Below are positions 1 to 8,688 of a stretch of 51,545 nt of DNA, one piece after another. A model generated the notes under the pieces. That model was given only the letters and a program-made list of their open reading frames with translations, was not told the origin of the DNA and did no database searches. Every line of letters starts with the position of its first letter. The stretch's first letter is position 1. Position numbers and translations under genes: made by a program. The DNA comes from Gloeocapsa sp. PCC 73106 (GTDB taxonomy: Bacteria > Cyanobacteriota > Cyanobacteriia > Cyanobacteriales > Gloeocapsaceae). The stretch lies in assembly GCF_000332035.1 (NCBI RefSeq), contig NZ_ALVY01000211.1, forward strand, positions 1 through 51,545, given 5' to 3'.

Positions 1-1523
1 TGGGTATAATCGCTACTGAAAGTGGCTGCACCTCCAACGCCAAAGTTAACGTTACTTAAAGCGCTCGTGGTGCTTCCAGTGCGGGTAAAGGTATAAACTA
101 AGTTGGGAGTACCATTTTCGGTCACGCTAGTGGGGGATACTTGAACAGTAACCGTGGTTGTTTGTGTCTGTTCTTGAACTTCATAAGCGCCTATGTCTAC
201 TGCTGAACCGACAATGCGATTAAACCCTTCACCTCTTTGATCATAAGGAAGACGCTCACTCGTGTTATTGTCAAAGTCAATGTCATTAAAATCGTTAGCA
301 ACAAAACTATTATTACCTGCGTTAATCGCTGGACTATCACTCAAGAGCGCATGAGTAAAAGTAGGACCACCGTTATCTTGTAGAGGACCGAGTCTAGGGT
401 TAACATTGACTAAATCTGTACCACCAAAGCCAGTGGAATTAGCTGTGTTACCAATCAGGTTATTTTTATTCGCATCAAAAGCACCAATAACATCTTCAAT
501 AACATCTTCATTGTTGCGATTATTGGCCACAATACTGTTATCTATTTCAACTGTACCTGAGCCATTTCTAATTCCTATTATATTGTTAGTGATGGTGGAA
601 TTAGATACGAATACCGTGGCGCCGTTACCATTACCAATGCCGGCTTCTCCATTTCCTGAGATGGTAGAGTTGACTACATATGATTCGCCCACACTCGGTA
701 CTCGTTGTGATATCCCCTCGCTAATAATGCCCCAACCAGTATTATTAGATATGGTACTATTGAGCACAAAAACTTGATTATCACTAGGACCTGAAAATGG
801 GCTACTATTAAGTACTCCAGTACCAAAGTTATTTTTTATAGTACTTTCGTAGATAATACCAATTGCATCATCACCTATATCAACAACACCATCGGAGGAA
901 TCAGGGTCATTATTGGTAAAAGTACTTCCATCTATGTAAACTTGTCCTTCGCCATAAGCTTGAACAATACCACCTAAACTATCTCTATTGTTGTCAAAAG
1001 TGCTATCAAAGATTATGAGATTACTATTATTGCTCTCAATCGCAGTACTGCTGTTATTTTGAAAAGTAGAGTTACCAACAAGTGTAGTACCTAAATTGTA
1101 AACAACAGCACCAGCTGAAGTGCCACCATTATTCAAAAAAGTAGTATCGGCTAAAAATAGTAGTCCACTATTGATGATAGAAGAACCATTAGCAGTATCA
1201 GTAGCACCGGTCATAGTTATATTAATGGTTTCGAGAAAGCCACTATCATTTATGTAAAAATGTGAATCATCAGTAATTGAGACACCGGCCGCTTCGATAA
1301 TAGGAGGTTGATCTCCACTACTTTGAATGGTAACGTCAGCTCCATTCTCAATCTCGAGGAAACCTGCAGTTAGTCTATAAGTTGACCCAGAATTGAGGGT
1401 AATTACATATTCGTTAGTACTGTCATTGTTGGCTCTGTCTATTGCTTCTCTTAAGGATAGACCGTTTTGACCACCGTTCAATTCGTCTGCAGTGGTGGTA
1501 ACTGTCAAATTGATAACAGCCAT
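1..1523 (-). CDS. Beta-helix surface protein with choice-of-anchor Q-like and Calx-beta-like regions (partial)
   Basis: An open reading frame starts at ATG 1523 and runs off the window start, so its 3' end is missing (about 507 codons visible). The product begins MAVINLTVTTTADELNG, the usual start of cyanobacterial beta-helix surface proteins. It continues with many short imperfect repeats of the type NSTISNN or STFTNN, typical of right-handed parallel beta-helix rungs. Near residues 385-450 it has a segment like NPRLGPLQDNGGPTFTHAL ending in VGSAVDIGAYE, which matches the choice-of-anchor Q pattern. The last visible residues (about 460-507) resemble the start of a Calx-beta domain (VTENGTPNLVYTFTRTG, then ATFSSDYT). 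There is no classical signal peptide, so type I secretion or C-terminal anchoring is likely, but the C-terminus is not visible. The role, probably cell-surface adhesion or sugar binding, is inference. Confidence 0.75.
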   Translation of the reverse strand, partial: MAVINLTVTTTADELNGGQNGLSLREAIDRANNDSTNEYVITLNSGSTYRLTAGFLEIENGADVTIQSSGDQPPIIEAAGVSITDDSHFYINDSGFLETINITMTGATDTANGSSIINSGLLFLADTTFLNNGGTSAGAVVYNLGTTLVGNSTFQNNSSTAIESNNSNLIIFDSTFDNNRDSLGGIVQAYGEGQVYIDGSTFTNNDPDSSDGVVDIGDDAIGIIYESTIKNNFGTGVLNSSPFSGPSDNQVFVLNSTISNNTGWGIISEGISQRVPSVGESYVVNSTISGNGEAGIGNGNGATVFVSNSTITNNIIGIRNGSGTVEIDNSIVANNRNNEDVIEDVIGAFDANKNNLIGNTANSTGFGGTDLVNVNPRLGPLQDNGGPTFTHALLSDSPAINAGNNSFVANDFNDIDFDNNTSERLPYDQRGEGFNRIVGSAVDIGAYEVQEQTQTTTVTVQVSPTSVTENGTPNLVYTFTRTGSTTSALSNVNFGVGGAATFSSDYT

Positions 1524-1596
1524 AATTAATTTTGATTGATAATATGAAGTGTCTTATAAAAAATACTACACAAAATAGGAGCAAAAACTGCTTTTC

Positions 1597-1746
1597 TTAA
1601 CAACATTTAACCTTTTGGCAGGCACTGACTTGAAAATGACTAGATTTCGGGGTGCATCAACAGGCGATCGCCCTACCTCTGCAAGTGCCCATGTTTCCAT
1701 AATTTAACAACATTTTAACTTTCGGCCGGGACAGACTCTAAAATGA
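1597..1746. repeat. Imperfect direct repeat upstream of bciB
   Basis: Two copies of a 43-bp sequence, 1597-1639 and 1704-1746, share TTAACAACATTT, a GGC-rich centre and a final AAAATGA, with scattered mismatches. The second copy lies just upstream of bciB and may contain its promoter. Right after the first copy, 1644-1663 is identical over 20 bp to 2003-2022 inside the bciB coding region. The upstream copy therefore looks like a decayed partial duplication of the bciB promoter and 5' region. The rest of 1524-1791 shows no gene. Confidence 0.55.
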
Positions 1747-1791
1747 GATAATAGGCATGATTAAAAACAGTATCCAAGCAAGCCTTTTAAC

Positions 1792-2985
1792 ATGACCTTT
1801 GTTGCACCCCATCAAAAAGCAAGAGCTCTAAAACCAGGTAGTCGTCGTCCCGCTAAAGAACTATGTAGTGAGTGTGGTCTATGTGATACCCACTATATCC
1901 ACTACGTGAAGGAGGCTTGTGCCTTCTTAAATCAACAAATCGCAGCATTAGAAGCGACATTTCACGGGAGAAGTAGGGATTTAGACAACGAGAATGAATT
2001 GTATTTCGGGGTGCATCAACAGATGATCGCCGCGCGGAAAAAAGAACCTATAGAGGGCGCCCAATGGACGGGAATAGTGAGTGCGATCGCCTGTACCATG
2101 CTTACCCAAGGAAAGGTAGAAGGGGTAGTCTGCGTGCAAAATACCAAGGAAGATCGCTTTCAACCCATGCCCATTTTAGCGACCACTCCCGAGGAAATAC
2201 TAGCCGCTAGAGTGAATAAACCCACCCTGTCTCCTAATCTATCTATCCTGGAACAAATAGAAAAGTCAGGGATGAAGCGTGTACTAGCGATTGGTGTGGG
2301 TTGTCAAATTCAAGCTTTGCGCACGGTAGAGAAAAAGTTGGGGTTAGAAAAACTCTACGTTTTGGGCACACCCTGCGTGGATAATGTCACCAGAGAGGGA
2401 TTGCAAAAGTTTTTAGACACCACGAGTAGATCTCCTGAGACGGTAGTGCATTATGAGTTTATGCAAGATTTCCAGGTACATTTTAAACACGAAGATGGCT
2501 CTGTGGAAAAAGTGCCCTTTTTTGGATTGAAAACTAATCAACTCAAAGACGTGTTTGCACCCTCTTGTCTGAGCTGTTTTGACTATGTTAACTCCCTTGC
2601 TGATTTAGTAGTGGGTTATATGGGGGCGCCTTTTGGTTGGCAATGGCTAGTGGTGCGCAATGATACGGGTCAAGAAATGCTAGATTTAGTCTGGGAACAA
2701 CTCGAGACTCAAGCAGTTATGTCCAAAGGAGATAGACATCAAGCGGTACAACAGAGTATTCCTGCTTATGATAAGGGTGTTACTCTACCTATGTGGGCGG
2801 CAAAATTGATGGGGGTAGTGATTGAAAAAATCGGTCCAAAAGGCTTAGAATATGCTCGCTTCTCGATTGACTCTCACTTCACGCGCAATTATCTGTATCT
2901 GAAAAGAAATTACCCCAAAAAGCTAGAGAGTCAGGTACCAGAGTACGCACAAAAAATTGTCAACCAATATAAATTACCGGAGTAA
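1792..2985 (+). CDS. bciB: Ferredoxin-dependent 3,8-divinyl (proto)chlorophyllide 8-vinyl reductase, BciB type
   Basis: The 397-residue product belongs to the F420-hydrogenase beta-subunit/HCAR family, and its length fits the cyanobacterial BciB enzymes (slr1923 type). Family members reduce the 8-vinyl group of divinyl chlorophyllide in chlorophyll a synthesis, using Fe-S clusters, flavin and reduced ferredoxin. Visible cluster-ligand candidates are the N-terminal CSECGLC (about residues 24-30) followed by a Cys in KEACAF, plus GVGCQ (about 176), GTPCVDN (about 195) and PSCLSC (about 260). It is followed after 3 nt by a glutathione-transferase-like gene, so the two are probably cotranscribed. 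The distinction from plant-type 7-hydroxymethyl chlorophyll reductase rests on the cyanobacterial context. Confidence 0.85.
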   Translation: MTFVAPHQKARALKPGSRRPAKELCSECGLCDTHYIHYVKEACAFLNQQIAALEATFHGRSRDLDNENELYFGVHQQMIAARKKEPIEGAQWTGIVSAIACTMLTQGKVEGVVCVQNTKEDRFQPMPILATTPEEILAARVNKPTLSPNLSILEQIEKSGMKRVLAIGVGCQIQALRTVEKKLGLEKLYVLGTPCVDNVTREGLQKFLDTTSRSPETVVHYEFMQDFQVHFKHEDGSVEKVPFFGLKTNQLKDVFAPSCLSCFDYVNSLADLVVGYMGAPFGWQWLVVRNDTGQEMLDLVWEQLETQAVMSKGDRHQAVQQSIPAYDKGVTLPMWAAKLMGVVIEKIGPKGLEYARFSIDSHFTRNYLYLKRNYPKKLESQVPEYAQKIVNQYKLPE

Positions 2986-2988
2986 GTT

Positions 2989-3906
2989 ATGGGACTGCTA
3001 ATAGATGGAGTATGGCACGATCAATGGTACGATACCGCTAGTACCGAAGGACGTTTTATCAGACAAAATTCTCAATTTCGCGATTGGGTAACTCCAGAAG
3101 AGGGCGAGTTTAGCGATCGCTATCACCTTTATGTATCCTACGCTTGTCCTTGGGCTCATCGCACTTTAATTTTTCGCCAGCTTAAAGGTTTAGAAAAAGT
3201 TATTTCTGTCTCTGTGGTGAACTGGTATATGGGAGAGGAGGGTTGGTCTTTTGCTCCTGGTGCGGGAGTAACGGGGGATAATCTTTATGGTTTTGAATAC
3301 CTACATCAAATATATACTAAAGCCGATCCCCAATATACGGGTAGAGTGACCGTTCCCATTCTCTGGGATAAGCACAAAGAAACGATTGTTAATAATGAGT
3401 CTTCAGAAATTATCCGGATGTTCAATAGTGCTTTTACTCAAGTAGGAGAAGATTACTATCCGGAAGATTTGAGGGAAGAGATTGATCAACTTAATGATCG
3501 CATTTACAACAGCGTTAATAATGGTGTGTATAAAGCAGGATTTGCTACGACTCAAACAGCTTACAGTGAAGCGATTAAACCTCTGTTTGACACCCTGGAC
3601 TATTTAGAGGATCGCCTTGCTACGCGCCGATATTTAACAGGAGATCGCCTGACAGAAGCTGACTGGCGATTGTTTACTACCCTAGTACGTTTCGACGCGG
3701 TTTATGTGGGTCATTTTAAGTGTAATCTGCGTCTGATTGTAGATTATCCTAATCTTTGGGCTTATTTGCGGCATTTATATCATATTCCGGGAATCTCAGG
3801 GACGGTCAATTTCCAACACATCAAGGGTCATTATTACGAAAGTCATAAAACTATTAATCCTACAGGGATTGTCCCTCTAGGACCAGAAATTGATTGGACG
3901 ATTTAA
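2989..3906 (+). CDS. Glutathionyl-hydroquinone reductase-like (Xi-class) glutathione S-transferase
   Basis: The 305-residue product has the YACPWAHRT motif (about residues 50-58), whose Cys is the catalytic residue of Xi-class transferases (YqjG/ECM4 group). An N-terminal thioredoxin-like domain is followed by a helical C-terminal domain with DRIYNSVNNGVYKAGFA and LTGDRLTEADWRLFTTLVRFD, both diagnostic of the family. These enzymes reduce glutathionyl-hydroquinones using glutathione; the physiological substrate here is unknown. The gene starts 3 nt after bciB, so it is probably in the same transcript. Its 3' end overlaps the convergent RNase-D-like gene by 4 nt. Confidence 0.85.
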   Translation: MGLLIDGVWHDQWYDTASTEGRFIRQNSQFRDWVTPEEGEFSDRYHLYVSYACPWAHRTLIFRQLKGLEKVISVSVVNWYMGEEGWSFAPGAGVTGDNLYGFEYLHQIYTKADPQYTGRVTVPILWDKHKETIVNNESSEIIRMFNSAFTQVGEDYYPEDLREEIDQLNDRIYNSVNNGVYKAGFATTQTAYSEAIKPLFDTLDYLEDRLATRRYLTGDRLTEADWRLFTTLVRFDAVYVGHFKCNLRLIVDYPNLWAYLRHLYHIPGISGTVNFQHIKGHYYESHKTINPTGIVPLGPEIDWTI

Positions 3907-4532
3907 TGTTCAAAAATATCTTTATACTGCATCAAATCAAGAGATATCAGCACAGGAAGACAGCTAAAACAGTCTTTAGCTAACTCCCAGCGTTCTTCTC
4001 TTTCCAGCATTTTGGTGAGTTTTGAACGCAGATTATGCAGGTAGAAAACATCATTAGCCGCGTACTGCAGTTGTTCTTCAGAGAGATTCTCTAGGTTACC
4101 CCAATCCGAACTTTGGGCTGTTTTGTCCAATTCTATCCCTTCTAACTCTTGGACTAAACTCTTTAAACCATGACTAGAAGTATAGGTACGAGCGAGTTTA
4201 CTGGCGATCTTAGTACAGAAAATGGGCTTAGTTTCGATTCCGAGACGATGACGCAATTGAGTTACGTCAAAACGAGCAAAATGAAAAATTTTAACGACAC
4301 TTTCTGCTTCCATCAAGCGTTTTAAATTGGGGGCTTGTAGTTGACCTTTAGGGATACGAATCGCGGTAACATTACCCGTAGGATCGCACAACTGAACTAA
4401 ACAAAGGCGATCGCGCCAGGGGTTCAAACCCATAGTTTCCGTATCCACTGCGATCGCTTCGCTTTCGAGATAGCCAGCTAAAATAGCGGGGGATAAATCC
4501 TCTTCACAGACTTGAAAATTAGTTATTGACAT
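3903..4532 (-). CDS. Ribonuclease D-like 3'-5' exonuclease (DEDD fold)
   Basis: The 209-residue product is a single DnaQ-like exonuclease domain. The first motif VDTETMGLNPWRDRLCLVQL (about residues 29-48) carries the Asp-x-Glu metal ligands. HFARFDVTQL (about 104-113) gives the second motif, and the third is the YAANDVFYLHNL segment (about 157-168). It lacks the C-terminal HRDC domains of full-length RNase D, as is common for the short cyanobacterial proteins. It lies 3 nt after trpB on the same strand and is probably cotranscribed. It ends in a 4-nt tail-to-tail overlap with the upstream transferase gene. The RNA or DNA substrate is not known. Confidence 0.85.
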   Translation of the reverse strand: MSITNFQVCEEDLSPAILAGYLESEAIAVDTETMGLNPWRDRLCLVQLCDPTGNVTAIRIPKGQLQAPNLKRLMEAESVVKIFHFARFDVTQLRHRLGIETKPIFCTKIASKLARTYTSSHGLKSLVQELEGIELDKTAQSSDWGNLENLSEEQLQYAANDVFYLHNLRSKLTKMLEREERWELAKDCFSCLPVLISLDLMQYKDIFEH

Positions 4533-4535
4533 ACT

Positions 4536-5810
4536 TTATAATTCCTGAGCGAGAAACTTAGCTACGGTTTGCACATCTTTGTCACCTCTACCCGAGCAAT
4601 TAATCACAATACGCGGATTACCAGTTAATTGTGGACTAAGAGTTTCCAAATAAGCGAAAGCGTGAGCCGTTTCTAAAGCTGGAATAATTCCTTCCAATTG
4701 AGAGAGACGTTGAAAAGCCTCCACTGCTTCAGTATCAGTAACACTATAGTATTCAGCGCGACCAGCGTCTTTCAGATAGCTATGTTCTGGTCCCACACCA
4801 GGATAATCTAAACCTGCGCTGATAGAGTGAGGTTCTATAACCTGACCTTGGTTATCTTGCAGGAGATAACTCATCGCACCGTGTAAAACCCCGGGATGAC
4901 CTTGAGTAAGGGTAGCGGCGTGTTTTCCTGAGGCTATACCAGAACCGGCGGCTTCGATCCCGATCAAGCGTACAGATGCTTCAGAAACAAACTCAGAGAA
5001 TAAACCGATGGCGTTAGAGCCTCCACCCACACAAGCTAAGAGAATATCGGGTAAACCACCCCATTTTTCTTGACATTGTTGTCTGGTTTCTTGACCGATA
5101 ATGGCGTGAAAATCTCTAACCATCATGGGATAAGGATGGGGACCCGCTACAGAGCCTAGAATATAATGAGTATGTTCGACGTTGGTTACCCAGTCCCGAA
5201 TCGCTTCAGAGGTAGCATCTTTGAGAGTACCCGTACCGGCGGCTACTGGTTGTACCGTCGCACCGAGTAACTTCATCCGGAAGACGTTTAATTTCTGACG
5301 TTCCATATCGTGGACGCCCATATAAATCATGCATTCTAAGCCAAAACGAGCACAAACCGTAGCTGTGGCTACCCCGTGTTGACCGGCTCCTGTTTCGGCG
5401 ATGATCCGTTGTTTACCCATGCGTCTGGCTAAAAGCACTTGAGCGATCGCATTATTAATTTTATGAGCGCCGGTATGGTTTAGATCTTCGCGTTTGAGGT
5501 AAATCAGGGGACCTGCGCCGTTGGTGCGTTGATAATAAGCCGAGAGACGCTCAGCGAAATAAAGGGGACTGGGACGTCCTACGTAGTCTTTTAGCAACTG
5601 CTGTAATTCTAGTTGAAATTCAGGGTCAGAGTGATATTGTCTAAAAGCCGTCTCTAACTCACTGAGAGCGGGCATCAGCGTTTCTGGTACGTACTTGCCT
5701 CCGTAAGGACCAAAGCGTCCTAATTCGTCGGGTTGTTTACGAGTAGTTAAGTCAATTGGTGTAATGGTCACGATACTCAAAAAATTTTTATATTCAGGTA
5801 ATCTTAGCAA
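4536..5810 (-). CDS. trpB: Tryptophan synthase beta chain
   Basis: TrpB condenses indole with L-serine in a PLP-dependent reaction, the last step of tryptophan synthesis. The sequence has the typical start of the fold ([19 protein letters not shown]), the PLP-lysine segment [12 protein letters not shown], the AETGAGQHG loop and the phosphate-binding [10 protein letters not shown]. The C-terminal NCSGRGDKD is also conserved. The ATG at 5810 gives 424 residues. A GTG at 5771 would give about 411 residues beginning [12 protein letters not shown], closer to the usual cyanobacterial length, so the true start may be internal. No trpA is nearby; trpB is separate from the other trp genes here and leads into the RNase-D-like gene. 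Confidence 0.95.
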   Translation of the reverse strand: MLRLPEYKNFLSIVTITPIDLTTRKQPDELGRFGPYGGKYVPETLMPALSELETAFRQYHSDPEFQLELQQLLKDYVGRPSPLYFAERLSAYYQRTNGAGPLIYLKREDLNHTGAHKINNAIAQVLLARRMGKQRIIAETGAGQHGVATATVCARFGLECMIYMGVHDMERQKLNVFRMKLLGATVQPVAAGTGTLKDATSEAIRDWVTNVEHTHYILGSVAGPHPYPMMVRDFHAIIGQETRQQCQEKWGGLPDILLACVGGGSNAIGLFSEFVSEASVRLIGIEAAGSGIASGKHAATLTQGHPGVLHGAMSYLLQDNQGQVIEPHSISAGLDYPGVGPEHSYLKDAGRAEYYSVTDTEAVEAFQRLSQLEGIIPALETAHAFAYLETLSPQLTGNPRIVINCSGRGDKDVQTVAKFLAQEL

Positions 5811-5868
5811 ATTTTTAGACTAATAAATATTGAACCCTATCTTAATCAAGACAGGGCTTAACTTAATC

Positions 5869-6177
5869 TTAAGGAGCGGGGCGAAACTGAGTAAAAGTAT
5901 TCAACAAAGTTTCATTAGGATTATCAATACAATAGGTCACAACTTGGTCGGTAGCAGTTCCTAACTCGTCAAGGTTGATCACCATTTGATTGTTTTTGGC
6001 ACTCATAAAACCGTGAAAAAAGAGTAGAGTAAAATCCTGTTCATCTCCGTCCATGGTGAGCAGAGTTCTACAGTCAATGGTGGTGAGGTCAATGTCTTCT
6101 TCTAGCCCCTGGGCTTGAACTGCGTTAACTTCGCTTAAAACCAAAACTGTCATTAATATCCCGAATAATTTCTTCAT
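5869..6177 (-). CDS. HdeA/HdeB-like small periplasmic protein
   Basis: The 102-residue protein has a signal peptide (about residues 1-22, cleaved near VQAQG). The mature part contains IDCRTLLTMDGDEQDFTLLFFHGFMSAK, split by me at Cys35, and a second Cys in VTYCIDNPNETLL. This spacing of two Cys, which form a disulfide in HdeA, and the C-x-x-x-L-x-x-D pattern match the HdeA/HdeB acid-stress chaperone fold. It is the last of four small minus-strand genes with short gaps. Function as a periplasmic chaperone is inference from the family; there is no direct evidence of acid regulation in the sequence. Confidence 0.65.
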   Translation of the reverse strand: MKKLFGILMTVLVLSEVNAVQAQGLEEDIDLTTIDCRTLLTMDGDEQDFTLLFFHGFMSAKNNQMVINLDELGTATDQVVTYCIDNPNETLLNTFTQFRPAP

Positions 6178-6192
6178 AAATATCTCCGTAAT

Positions 6193-6534
6193 TTATGGAC
6201 GACGAATACCACGCATACAATCATCGAAAGCCGCTTGATAGAGATTGTCTCGATCTTGCAGTTGTCGACTTCCACCGGAAACAGCGCCAACGCCACCTCC
6301 AATGGCGGCCCCCGTTCCCGCACCTCCGAAAATGGCACCGGTTAGAGCACCAGCACCCGCGCCTATGGCACCTCTTTTGAGTACTTCACCTCTACTATTA
6401 CGATTGGCGTAGTCTGTCGCAATGTGATGACAATCGGTAGCCGATTGCGCTAGGGCTTTTTGCTGTAGACAGGGTAGAACGTTCAATAGGAGTACCGTGC
6501 CCAAAATTAACATACTTTGGTGTTTTTTCTTCAT
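6193..6534 (-). CDS. Secreted glycine-zipper protein, copy 2
   Basis: The 113-residue protein has a signal peptide (about 1-29). Its conserved mature N-terminus contains CHHIATDYANRNSRG, followed by a glycine zipper (about residues 57-85: AIGAGAGALTGAIFGGAGTG and on) and a C-terminal DDCMRGIRRP. It is a clear paralogue of the product of 6921-7262, with the same length, the same two Cys and almost the same zipper. Glycine zippers of this YMGG-like class pack or insert in membranes. A role in the envelope is inferred; no enzymatic motif is seen. It lies 15 nt before the HdeA-like gene and 47 nt after the NTF2-like gene. Confidence 0.75.
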   Translation of the reverse strand: MKKKHQSMLILGTVLLLNVLPCLQQKALAQSATDCHHIATDYANRNSRGEVLKRGAIGAGAGALTGAIFGGAGTGAAIGGGVGAVSGGSRQLQDRDNLYQAAFDDCMRGIRRP

Positions 6535-6581
6535 TTTTCTCTCTCCAAGCCTACTTTTTGACTATACCATCATTTAAAGTG

Positions 6582-6917
6582 TCAACCTCGATATTCACGC
6601 CAGCGTCTGATTAATTCTGACTCAAAGTTAATTAAAATGACGTTGTCGTGACAGTTTTGACGTTTAGTCTCATGATTATAATCTTCCCATGACCACTCCA
6701 GACAAGCGCGATCGCCTTGAATCATCAGACTCGCTATTTTTATCTTGATGTATTCTAGAGTGGAAAAATAAGTTTGCGTCACTGTTTCAATCTCAGCTCT
6801 AGGGATTGTATAGTCTTTTTTTAAAATAATTTCTCCCTTTGGAGCGAATAGAGCAGCAAAATTTCTGGCGTTTTTTTCAACACAAGCTTTGATAGCTTGG
6901 TTAATAACTATTTGCAT
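6582..6917 (-). CDS. NTF2/SnoaL-like small protein
   Basis: The 111-residue product is a single alpha+beta cone-like domain. It has an N-terminal helix with AIKACVEKNARNFAALFAP, then GEIILKKDY, and strands around ACLEWSWEDYN and NCHDNVILINFE, ending IRRWREYRG. This pattern fits the NTF2-like/SnoaL superfamily. It has no signal peptide, unlike its three neighbours, so it is probably cytoplasmic. It sits between two glycine-zipper paralogues with a 3-nt gap from the upstream one, so cotranscription is likely. Ligand and activity are unknown. Confidence 0.65.
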   Translation of the reverse strand: MQIVINQAIKACVEKNARNFAALFAPKGEIILKKDYTIPRAEIETVTQTYFSTLEYIKIKIASLMIQGDRACLEWSWEDYNHETKRQNCHDNVILINFESELIRRWREYRG

Positions 6918-6920
6918 AAT

Positions 6921-7262
6921 CTACCAACGCCGAATACCGCGCATACAATCATCAAAAGCTGCTTGATAAAGCCTATCTCTATCGGAAAGTTGACGAGTTC
7001 CACCCGAAACGGCACCAATACCTCCTCCAATCGCGGCACCTGTTCCTGCACCTCCAAAAATAGCACCCGTTAAAGCGCCTGCGCCTGCGCCTATAGCGCC
7101 TCTTCTGAGTACTTGACCGCGACTATTGCGATTGGAATAATCCCGAGCGAAGTGATGGCAACTGATAGCTGATTGGGCATCTACTCTTCTTTGTAAACCT
7201 GGTATTATGTTTAGGGTAACTATCAGACTTAAAATAAGTAGACTTTGCTGTTTTCTTTTCAT
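6921..7262 (-). CDS. Secreted glycine-zipper protein, copy 1
   Basis: I start the gene at ATG 7262 (MKRKQQSLLIL), not at the longer frame opening at 7298. This start gives 113 residues with a normal signal peptide and matches the length of the paralogue at 6193-6534. The mature part has CHHFARDYSNRNSRG, a glycine zipper (GAIGAGAGALTGAIFGGAGT and on) and ends DDCMRGIRRW. It is first of the four-gene set, and the promoter should lie in 7263-7357, shared divergently with ispF. The two Cys are conserved in both copies, which suggests an oxidised envelope protein. Function is unknown. Confidence 0.75.
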   Translation of the reverse strand: MKRKQQSLLILSLIVTLNIIPGLQRRVDAQSAISCHHFARDYSNRNSRGQVLRRGAIGAGAGALTGAIFGGAGTGAAIGGGIGAVSGGTRQLSDRDRLYQAAFDDCMRGIRRW

Positions 7263-7357
7263 TTTGTATTGTTTAAGTTTCTTTTTTGATAATAACACTA
7301 AAAAAAAAGTAATATTTAACTGAATGAGTTAAGTTTTAATTAAGCCAATTAAGTATA

Positions 7358-7837
7358 ATGAACATTCGCATTGGTAACGGTTACGATATCCACCAATTAG
7401 TATCAGGACGTCCTTTGATTTTGGGAGGGGTAGAAATTCCCCATCATCTCGGTTTACTCGGTCACAGTGACGCCGATGTCCTGACTCATAGTATTATGGA
7501 CGCTATGCTGGGGGCTTTAAGTTTGGGAGACATTGGCCACTATTTTCCTCCTAGCGATCCTCAGTGGGCCGGCGCTAATAGTCTGTTGCTTTTAGAACAG
7601 GTTAATGAGTTGATTGTTTCCCAGGGATGGCAAATCGGCAATATAGACACGGTGATTGTGGCTGAACGTCCGAAGTTAAAACCCTATTTAAAAGCTATGG
7701 GCGATCGCCTCGCTCAAACTCTGAAAATTAATTCTAACCAAATCGGGATTAAAGCTACTACTAACGAAAAATTGGGACCAGTGGGAAACGAGGAGGGAAT
7801 CTGTGTCTATGGGGTTGTATTGCTACTACAAACTTGA
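7358..7837 (+). CDS. ispF: 2-C-methyl-D-erythritol 2,4-cyclodiphosphate synthase
   Basis: IspF forms the cyclic diphosphate intermediate of the MEP isoprenoid pathway. The 159-residue length is typical. Visible motifs are GNGYDIHQL (Asp and His zinc ligands), [20 protein letters not shown] with the third zinc His, [12 protein letters not shown], and the C-terminal [20 protein letters not shown] that closes the active site. The gene is monocistronic in appearance and divergent from the small-protein operon. No other MEP gene is adjacent. Confidence 0.95.
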   Translation: MNIRIGNGYDIHQLVSGRPLILGGVEIPHHLGLLGHSDADVLTHSIMDAMLGALSLGDIGHYFPPSDPQWAGANSLLLLEQVNELIVSQGWQIGNIDTVIVAERPKLKPYLKAMGDRLAQTLKINSNQIGIKATTNEKLGPVGNEEGICVYGVVLLLQT

Positions 7838-7887
7838 TTGATGTCCCCAAAAAGGCTACTCTAGGGTAGTAAAATTTAGGCAAGCTT

Positions 7888-8628
7888 ATGAATACACAGA
7901 TCCGGAATCCCAATATACCCAACGAAGATATTGAAGAAATTGGCTTTGCACTGGTGGGTAATAATCTTAACCCAATGATGTTAACCTATGAATTTCTTAC
8001 CTCTAGTGGTATCGTCCCTCGTGATTGGGAGTTATCTAAACAACCCGTTACGAGTCAGCGCATGAGTCAGATCAATTTCCAGAATGGTCTTAGTATCGTC
8101 GCTCAACCGGGTACAGTTAATTTTGTCGAAGGAATCGCTGGTAAAAAAGTTCAAGATATTAAAGGGGCTAATTTAGTTTTAGAATACGTCGATAAGTTGC
8201 CCCATGCTGAATATCAAAGACTCGGTATTAATCCTAAAATCATCGTTCCTCTTTCTGATACCGATCCTAATGCGGGCAAAACTTTTATTGTAGATGTATT
8301 GCTCGGATCTGGTTCTTGGAAAAACTTCGGTCAAGGACCATTACAAGCGGGAATAAATCTCTCTTATCAATTGGAGCAAGGGGTTTTGAATCTAAGCATT
8401 AATGAAGCTAAAATCCAACTGCCTAATAAGTTAACTATTAGCTCTTTATTATTTTCTGGCAATTTTAATTACGAACTCTCTAGTGATGATGACCAGAGCA
8501 AGATAACTCTGCTTAAGCAACAACTTAATCTTTGGCAAGAAAATCTCACAACTTTTAGAGAAATTGTCAAGCAAAAGTTTCTACAACAAGCTACCAGTTC
8601 TCAAGATAGTCTTTTTCCTTCTATCTAA
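7888..8628 (+). CDS. Conserved-looking protein of unknown function
   Basis: The 246-residue product has no signal peptide, no membrane segment and no motif that I recognise. It opens with NTQIRNPNIPNEDIEEIGFALVG and has a middle section with beta-strand-like alternation (FVEGIAGKKVQDIKGANLVLEYVDKL is split here by me at about residues 80-104). It ends in a likely helix and a polar tail. The region around FIVDVLLGSGSWKNFGQG (about 132-149) could be a functional loop. The gene begins 50 nt after ispF on the same strand and could be read through from it, but a separate promoter is possible. I assign no function. Confidence 0.7.
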   Translation: MNTQIRNPNIPNEDIEEIGFALVGNNLNPMMLTYEFLTSSGIVPRDWELSKQPVTSQRMSQINFQNGLSIVAQPGTVNFVEGIAGKKVQDIKGANLVLEYVDKLPHAEYQRLGINPKIIVPLSDTDPNAGKTFIVDVLLGSGSWKNFGQGPLQAGINLSYQLEQGVLNLSINEAKIQLPNKLTISSLLFSGNFNYELSSDDDQSKITLLKQQLNLWQENLTTFREIVKQKFLQQATSSQDSLFPSI

Positions 8629-8688
8629 GCTCTGTGCTATTAGTTAGTAACCGTTGGGCTTTTATTCAAGCTCATCGGTTAATTCTCT

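Noticed and set aside
406-777. Plus-strand 123-codon frame
   Set aside because: It is antisense to the partial beta-helix gene, is low in complexity and has no ribosome-binding site or family match.
1981-2163. Minus-strand 60-codon frame inside bciB
   Set aside because: Shadow of bciB; no independent signal.
4405-4435. tRNA T-arm-like GGGGTTCAAACCC string
   Set aside because: It lies inside the RNase-D-like coding region, and no cloverleaf can be built around it. No tRNA or rRNA gene was seen in the window.
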